This document shows positions 1 to 5,376 of a DNA stretch of 5,376 nucleotides, piece by piece. Position 1 is the first letter of the stretch, and every line of letters starts with the position of its first letter. The notes below the pieces were generated by a model. It did not search any database and had not been told where the DNA came from. It was given only the letters and a program-made list of their open reading frames with translations. The DNA comes from an uncultured Hyphomicrobiales bacterium (GTDB lineage Bacteria > Pseudomonadota > Alphaproteobacteria > Rhizobiales > Beijerinckiaceae). The stretch covers positions 1 to 5,376 of the forward strand of contig CAIWVR010000277.1 in assembly GCA_903916165.1 (NCBI GenBank), written 5' to 3'. Both the position numbers and the translations under genes were made by a program.

Positions 1-434
1 AAGAAATCCGCGCCGACCTTGTCCATCTTGTTCGCGAAAACGATGCGCGGAACCTTGTACTTGTCACCCTGACGCCAGACGGTTTCCGTCTGCGGCTCGA
101 CGCCCTGGTTGGAGTCGAGAACGCACACTGCGCCGTCAAGCACGCGCAAGCTACGCTCGACTTCAATCGTGAAGTCGACGTGGCCAGGCGTGTCGATAAT
201 GTTCAGGCGCTTGCCGTTCCAGATCGCCGTGGTGGCCGCGGAGGTGATCGTGATGCCACGCTCCTGCTCCTGCTCCATGAAGTCCATGGTCGCAGCGCCA
301 TCGTGCACTTCGCCAATCTTGTGCGACTTGCCGGTGTAATAGAGGATGCGCTCCGTCGTCGTCGTCTTGCCCGCATCAATGTGGGCCATGATGCCGAAGT
401 TGCGATAGTCCTCAAGAGCGTATTGGCGTGCCAT
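1..434 (-). CDS. fusA: Translation elongation factor G, N-terminal part (runs off the window)
   Basis: EF-G is the cytoplasmic GTPase that drives tRNA-mRNA translocation on the ribosome and, with ribosome recycling factor, splits spent ribosomes. The visible 144 codons are the start of the G domain and contain the GTPase motifs in order: P-loop AHIDAGKT (residues 17-24), switch I ending RGITI (59-63), G3 DTPGH (81-85, with the catalytic His85) and G4 NKMD (135-138). The [20 protein letters not shown] stretch is diagnostic of EF-G rather than EF-Tu or LepA. The start at 434 is set by [14 protein letters not shown], the usual EF-G N-terminus, and by a GAGGA Shine-Dalgarno at 447-443, 8 nt upstream. 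The insert between switch I and DTPGH is shorter than in E. coli, as in alphaproteobacteria. It is the third gene of the rpsL-rpsG-fusA operon, 42 nt after rpsG. Roughly 550 C-terminal residues lie outside the window. Nothing looks broken. Confidence 0.98.
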   Translation of the reverse strand, partial: MARQYALEDYRNFGIMAHIDAGKTTTTERILYYTGKSHKIGEVHDGAATMDFMEQEQERGITITSAATTAIWNGKRLNIIDTPGHVDFTIEVERSLRVLDGAVCVLDSNQGVEPQTETVWRQGDKYKVPRIVFANKMDKVGADF

Positions 435-448
435 CTTCGATATCCTCT

Positions 449-467
449 GCGCTGCCCGGGGCGGCGC
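449..467 (-). other. GC-rich hairpin in the rpsG-fusA gap, directly before the fusA Shine-Dalgarno
   Basis: In the 42-nt gap, the transcript can fold GCGC-C-GCC around a 3-nt loop with GGC-A-GCGC. This is an almost fully G-C stem with one C/A mismatch. It ends one base before the fusA GAGGA ribosome binding site at 447-443. There is no U-tract on the transcript side, so it does not look like a terminator. It could stabilise a processed fusA mRNA, space the two ribosome binding events, or have no function. The pairing is seen in the sequence; any role is inference. Confidence 0.45.
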
Positions 468-476
468 TTTATTCTG

Positions 477-959
<483 letters not shown>

Positions 960-1331
960 TTACTTCGGACGCTTCGCGCCGTACTTCGAACGGCGCTGCT
1001 TGCGATCCTTGACGCCCTGCGTGTCGAGCACGCCGCGCAGGATGTGGTAGCGCACGCCAGGAAGATCCTTGACGCGGCCGCCGCGGATCATGACCACGGA
1101 ATGTTCCTGCAGGTTATGTCCCTCGCCGGGGATATAGCCGATGACTTCAAAGCCATTGGTCAGGCGCACCTTGGCAACCTTTCGAAGCGCCGAGTTCGGC
1201 TTCTTCGGGGTCGTGGTGTAAACGCGGGTGCACACGCCGCGCTTCTGCGGGCAAGCCTGCAAATGGCGAGCCTTCTCGCGGTAAGTCTTCTGTTGCCGCG
1301 GCTTGCGGATCAACTGGCTGATCGTCGGCAT
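960..1331 (-). CDS. rpsL: 30S ribosomal protein S12
   Basis: S12 sits at the interface side of the 30S subunit next to the decoding centre and contributes to tRNA selection fidelity. The product is 123 residues, the family norm, ending [11 protein letters not shown]. Diagnostic stretches are [21 protein letters not shown] (residues 27-47), [16 protein letters not shown] (65-80) and [14 protein letters not shown] (83-96). Both lysines whose replacement gives streptomycin resistance in other bacteria are wild type (Lys43 and Lys88, Met counted as 1), and Asp89, the residue beta-methylthiolated in E. coli, is present. I chose MPTISQL at 1331 because it matches the family N-terminus; an in-frame ATG at 1391 would add 20 unrelated residues and swallow the ribosome binding site. 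The Shine-Dalgarno is AGAAGGG, 6 nt before ATG, and is contained in a possible sequestering helix (1335-1407). Residues 12-26 ([15 protein letters not shown]) are the least conserved part, as is usual for the family. First gene of the str operon. Confidence 0.99.
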   Translation of the reverse strand: MPTISQLIRKPRQQKTYREKARHLQACPQKRGVCTRVYTTTPKKPNSALRKVAKVRLTNGFEVIGYIPGEGHNLQEHSVVMIRGGRVKDLPGVRYHILRGVLDTQGVKDRKQRRSKYGAKRPK

Positions 1332-1650
1332 CCTTCGCCCTTCTGAAAGCGAGCAATTGGACCAAATGGCGGAGAAGAAGGGCGATTCCATTTCGCCGGA
1401 TCTTCTTTTCGCGTCTTTCCGACCAGCTTGAGGTCGAACTGACGCGCAAAACGAAATCGCGCCTTCAGCTCATGGTGAGCTTTGGGCGCTGCGACTGCAG
1501 AGGATCACGGCCTGAACCGCGATCATGCCTCAGATTCAGGGCCTTGAGCCCATATGACGTCTAAGTTCGCATGTAAGGACAACAGCGTTTATGCCTCTTG
1601 GGTCTGGGACGTGGCGTCCGTGGACATGAAGGCATACGGCCTGATGAAGT
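1332..1650 (-). promoter_or_regulatory. rpsL: Long structured 5' leader of the rpsL-rpsG-fusA mRNA
   Basis: If transcription starts about 7 nt after the -10 box (near 1650), the untranslated leader is about 319 nt. It contains no credible gene. It does contain a series of short inverted repeats able to form hairpins in the transcript: GGACG-CCA-CGUCC (1619-1607); GGGC-UCAAG-GCCC (1551-1539); an 8-bp stem GAUCGCGG/CCGUGAUC with a 6-nt loop (1524-1503); GCGCC and AGCUCA paired with UGAGCU and GGCGC through a 3x3 internal loop and a CCA loop (1489-1459); UUCGACC/GGUCGGA with a 7-nt loop (1438-1418); then the Shine-Dalgarno switch (1407-1335). No U-tract follows any stem, so these do not look like attenuating terminators. 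The individual repeats are seen; the start site and the combined structure are predictions. Confidence 0.5.
1335..1407 (-). promoter_or_regulatory. Putative translational switch covering the rpsL Shine-Dalgarno
   Basis: Three segments of the transcript can pair in two exclusive ways. Segment B (UCGCCCUUCU, 1385-1376) is a perfect 10-bp Watson-Crick complement of segment A (AGAAGGGCGA, 1344-1335), which contains the rpsL Shine-Dalgarno; the intervening loop is 31 nt. Segment B, extended to 1375, also pairs with the upstream segment C: GGCGA (1397-1393) with UCGCC across a 7-nt loop, then AAGAAG (1407-1402) with CUUCUU. This second helix has 11 bp with a 4-nt bulge (1401-1398). C:B would leave the ribosome binding site free and A:B would close it, the arrangement of anti-anti-SD/anti-SD leaders. 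The complementarity is directly visible; that it regulates S12 synthesis, and by which ligand (S12, S7 or another factor), is inference. Confidence 0.55.
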
Positions 1651-1656
1651 GGGCGG

Positions 1657-1685
1657 AACATAGTCGCGGGTCCGGGCCCCGTCAA
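1657..1685 (-). promoter_or_regulatory. Sigma-70 type promoter of the rpsL operon
   Basis: The minus strand carries TTGACG (1685-1680), a 17-bp GC-rich spacer and TATGTT (1662-1657). The -35 box matches 5 of 6 consensus bases, the -10 box matches 4 of 6 and the spacing is ideal. The GC-rich spacer with a TTGAC core is typical of strong housekeeping promoters in high-GC alphaproteobacteria. It lies downstream of the rpoC terminator and of the PAS-like gene, and is the best candidate for driving the str operon independently of rpoBC. The predicted start is near 1650. Confidence 0.72.
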
Positions 1686-1691
1686 CCCCCG

Positions 1692-1706
1692 AAAAATTGA
1701 AAAAAA
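1692..1706 (-). promoter_or_regulatory. AT-rich UP-like element upstream of the rpsL promoter
   Basis: On the minus strand two T-runs (TTTTTTT and TTTTT, separated by CAA) lie 7-21 bp upstream of the -35 box, about -43 to -57 from the predicted start. That is where the RNA polymerase alpha C-terminal domain contacts UP elements of ribosomal promoters. The run stands out in an otherwise GC-rich region. It could alternatively serve as the U-tract of a terminator for the upstream gene, but no stem immediately precedes it. Confidence 0.5.
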
Positions 1707-1730
1707 CAGCTGATAAGACTCGGGTTTTTG

Positions 1731-1751
1731 GCGCGGGGGACAAGCCCGCAC
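1731..1751 (-). terminator. Weak terminator-like hairpin after the PAS-like gene
   Basis: Sixteen bases after the TGA of the PAS-like ORF the transcript can form a 7-bp stem GUGCGGG/CCCGCGC (one G-U pair) with a 7-nt loop. It is followed by CAAAAACC rather than a U-tract, so intrinsic termination would be inefficient. The nearest T-runs are about 25-40 nt further on and fit better as an UP element. It may instead be a 3'-end stabiliser. Confidence 0.3.
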
Positions 1752-1767
1752 AATCCTGTTCTCAAGA

Positions 1768-2253
1768 TCACGCAACGGCAGCCAAAGATGGCACTTCTTC
1801 AATTATTATCAATAACTTAAGAAGTTGAAAGGGATTTCCTGCCGCACCCGTCACCCGTCGCGCATGCAGTTTGCATGAGCTGCGCCCGGGGCGCGGGATG
1901 GTGACCGGGTCCGGCAGATCGGCGTCAGACAGCGCGCCCGCGATCCAGTCCTGGAGACAAAGGGTTGATTCTGCAGTGCCACCGAAAAGATGGTCATGTT
2001 CGAGTCGCAGCTCGATGCCGAACAGGTTCCGGGCGGGAGTGCCGGCATGCAGCACGAGGCCCCGGGCGTCGATCAGGACCGCGGCCACGCCCGCCAGCTC
2101 GAAGGCGTCCGCCATCCCGCGCGCATGGGCACCCGCCAGCAGCGGCTGGAGGGGATCATCCACCCCCGTACAGGCCTGCGCGACGGCTGCCCTGCCCCCG
2201 GCGCGCGTCTGACCATTTATTGTTTCGGCTGAGGTCGATGCCTCGAATGACAT
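1768..2253 (-). CDS. Orphan PAS-like sensor protein without an output domain (hypothetical)
   Basis: This 161-residue ORF has no firm family assignment. Residues about 47-152 read like the PAS-like sensor half of some LuxR-type regulators: a helix and first strand (DAFELAGVAAVLIDARGLVL), a short helix (AGTPARNLFGIELRL), a linker with LQDWIAGAL, and closing strands from PVTIPRPG to KLLIIIEEV. In those regulators a helix-turn-helix domain follows; here TGA comes 7 residues after the last strand and no frame downstream supplies one. No signal peptide, Cys cluster or membrane span is evident. The start at 2253 is supported by AGGGG 6 nt upstream; Met47 (2115) is an alternative that would begin right at the domain. 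G/C-ending codons dominate residues 20-125, which supports real coding, but the last 25 codons turn AT-rich over a 31-bp dyad. It lies between the rpoC terminator and the rpsL promoter, so it is probably its own transcription unit, although no clear promoter was found. Confidence 0.62.
   Translation of the reverse strand: MSFEASTSAETINGQTRAGGRAAVAQACTGVDDPLQPLLAGAHARGMADAFELAGVAAVLIDARGLVLHAGTPARNLFGIELRLEHDHLFGGTAESTLCLQDWIAGALSDADLPDPVTIPRPGRSSCKLHARRVTGAAGNPFQLLKLLIIIEEVPSLAAVA
1794..1824. repeat. 31-bp AT-rich dyad (inverted repeat) at the 3' end of the PAS-like ORF
   Basis: On the minus strand the arms are CTTCTTAAGTTATT and AATAATTGAAGAAG around the 3-nt centre GAT. Twelve of the 14 arm positions are Watson-Crick pairs, one is a G-T pair and one is an A/G mismatch. 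As RNA it would be a long AT-rich hairpin; as DNA it resembles an operator. The core TGATAAT-A-ATT partly matches the 7-1-7 Fur-type consensus (first half 7 of 7, second half 3 of 7). It lies about 109-139 bp upstream of the rpsL -35 box. The symmetry is seen; operator function is inference. Confidence 0.55.
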
Positions 2254-2514
2254 GTGATGCCCCTGTGTCGATTCTCTAACGCGCGAGGCCGGGTTTGGTT
2301 TGCGGCCCCTGAAGATTTTTCGTCATTTCTGATGTCGAGACCTGCGGTCGTGAGTCGCTCGGCCGCCCATGGGAAGGGTCAAGCAGTCCGCGGGCGGAAG
2401 TTGGGCTTGATTTTGGCAGCGATGTGGCTTCCGCGCCCCCTTCTCTGTCACGTGGCGCTGGCCTGAAGCTGGCTTCTGGCTTCGGCGGGCGGGGGCTGCG
2501 CATGTGTGAAACAC
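2254..2514. other. Intergenic spacer between the rpoC terminator and the PAS-like gene
   Basis: About 260 bp with no supported gene on either strand. The minus strand has a TTGACC hexamer near 2380, but nothing resembling a -10 box follows at 16-19 bp. Short ORFs here are rich in Arg, Pro and Ser, have no ribosome binding site, and one runs through the rpoC terminator. A small direct repeat (CTGGCTTCTGGCTTC, near 2468-2482 on the plus strand) has no obvious meaning. The promoter of the PAS-like gene should be here but cannot be pointed to. Confidence 0.5.
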
Positions 2515-2540
2515 AAAAAAGGCCGCCCCGAAGGGCGGCC
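2515..2540 (-). terminator. Rho-independent terminator of the rpoBC transcript
   Basis: Twenty-four bases after the rpoC TAG the transcript forms a perfect 8-bp stem GGCCGCCC/GGGCGGCC closed by a UUCG tetraloop (the very stable C-UUCG-G type), followed at once by six U and then GUGUUU. This is a canonical intrinsic terminator and acts only leftward. It separates rpoC from the PAS-like gene and the str operon. Confidence 0.95.
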
Positions 2541-2564
2541 CTGGTTCGTTGCACTGCGCGCCGA

Positions 2565-5376
<2,812 letters not shown>

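Noticed and set aside
960..1391. Longer S12 start at 1391 (20 extra residues)
   Set aside because: The added residues do not match any S12, and the family N-terminus MPTISQL with a suitably spaced Shine-Dalgarno is at 1331.
1561..1743. Minus-strand 60-codon frame containing GVDGARTRD
   Set aside because: This peptide is simply the translated promoter (-35, spacer and -10); its resemblance to recurring annotated short proteins most likely reflects such spurious calls.
1536..1802. Minus-strand 88-codon frame running from the PAS-like gene into the rpsL leader
   Set aside because: It starts inside the dyad without a ribosome binding site, crosses the promoter and has no sensible composition. 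I also checked it as a possible frameshifted HTH continuation of the PAS-like gene and saw no resemblance.
2358..2385. TTGACC as a -35 box for the PAS-like gene
   Set aside because: No A/T-rich -10 hexamer follows at 16-19 bp; the sequence there is GCGACTCA-like.
2276..2554. Minus-strand 92-codon frame after rpoC
   Set aside because: It begins upstream of and reads through the perfect rpoC terminator, with no ribosome binding site and low-complexity Arg/Pro/Ser content.

Overview
This window is a core translation/transcription locus read entirely on the minus strand. The organism is most likely an alphaproteobacterium. The evidence is a high-GC genome, a 156-residue S7, the S12 and EF-G wording (for example the EF-G segment [16 protein letters not shown]), an RpoC with the proteobacterial layout, and a sigma-70 type promoter with a TTGAC -35 box. 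I cannot place it below class with confidence; a relative of the Hyphomicrobiales is plausible.

Layout in transcription order (right to left): (1) 5376-2565, the C-terminal two thirds of rpoC, entering the window at the catalytic NADFDGD motif. (2) 2540-2515, a textbook Rho-independent terminator that closes the rpoB-rpoC transcript. (3) 2514-2254, a spacer with no convincing gene or promoter. (4) 2253-1768, a 161-codon orphan ORF resembling the PAS-like sensor half of some LuxR-family regulators but with no DNA-binding domain; its 3' end contains a 31-bp AT-rich dyad. (5) 1767-1332, a gene-free stretch holding a weak terminator-like hairpin, an AT-rich UP-like element, a strong promoter (TTGACG-N17-TATGTT) and a leader of about 320 nt full of predicted hairpins. 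The leader ends in a pair of mutually exclusive helices, one of which covers the rpsL Shine-Dalgarno. (6) 1331-960 rpsL, 947-477 rpsG and 434-1 fusA (cut by the window edge): the str operon.

The protein-coding core is ordinary: RpoC is the beta' subunit of RNA polymerase, S12 and S7 are 30S proteins of the decoding centre and head, and EF-G drives translocation. The regions worth a second look are non-coding or orphan: the possible translational switch in front of rpsL, the long structured leader, the lone PAS-like gene between two essential operons, and the dyad at its end. The rpsL-rpsG gap is only 12 nt, so the intercistronic S7 target known from E. coli cannot exist here in the same form. 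That makes an upstream leader control site more plausible, but this is inference. No mobile element, CRISPR array, tRNA or rRNA was seen.
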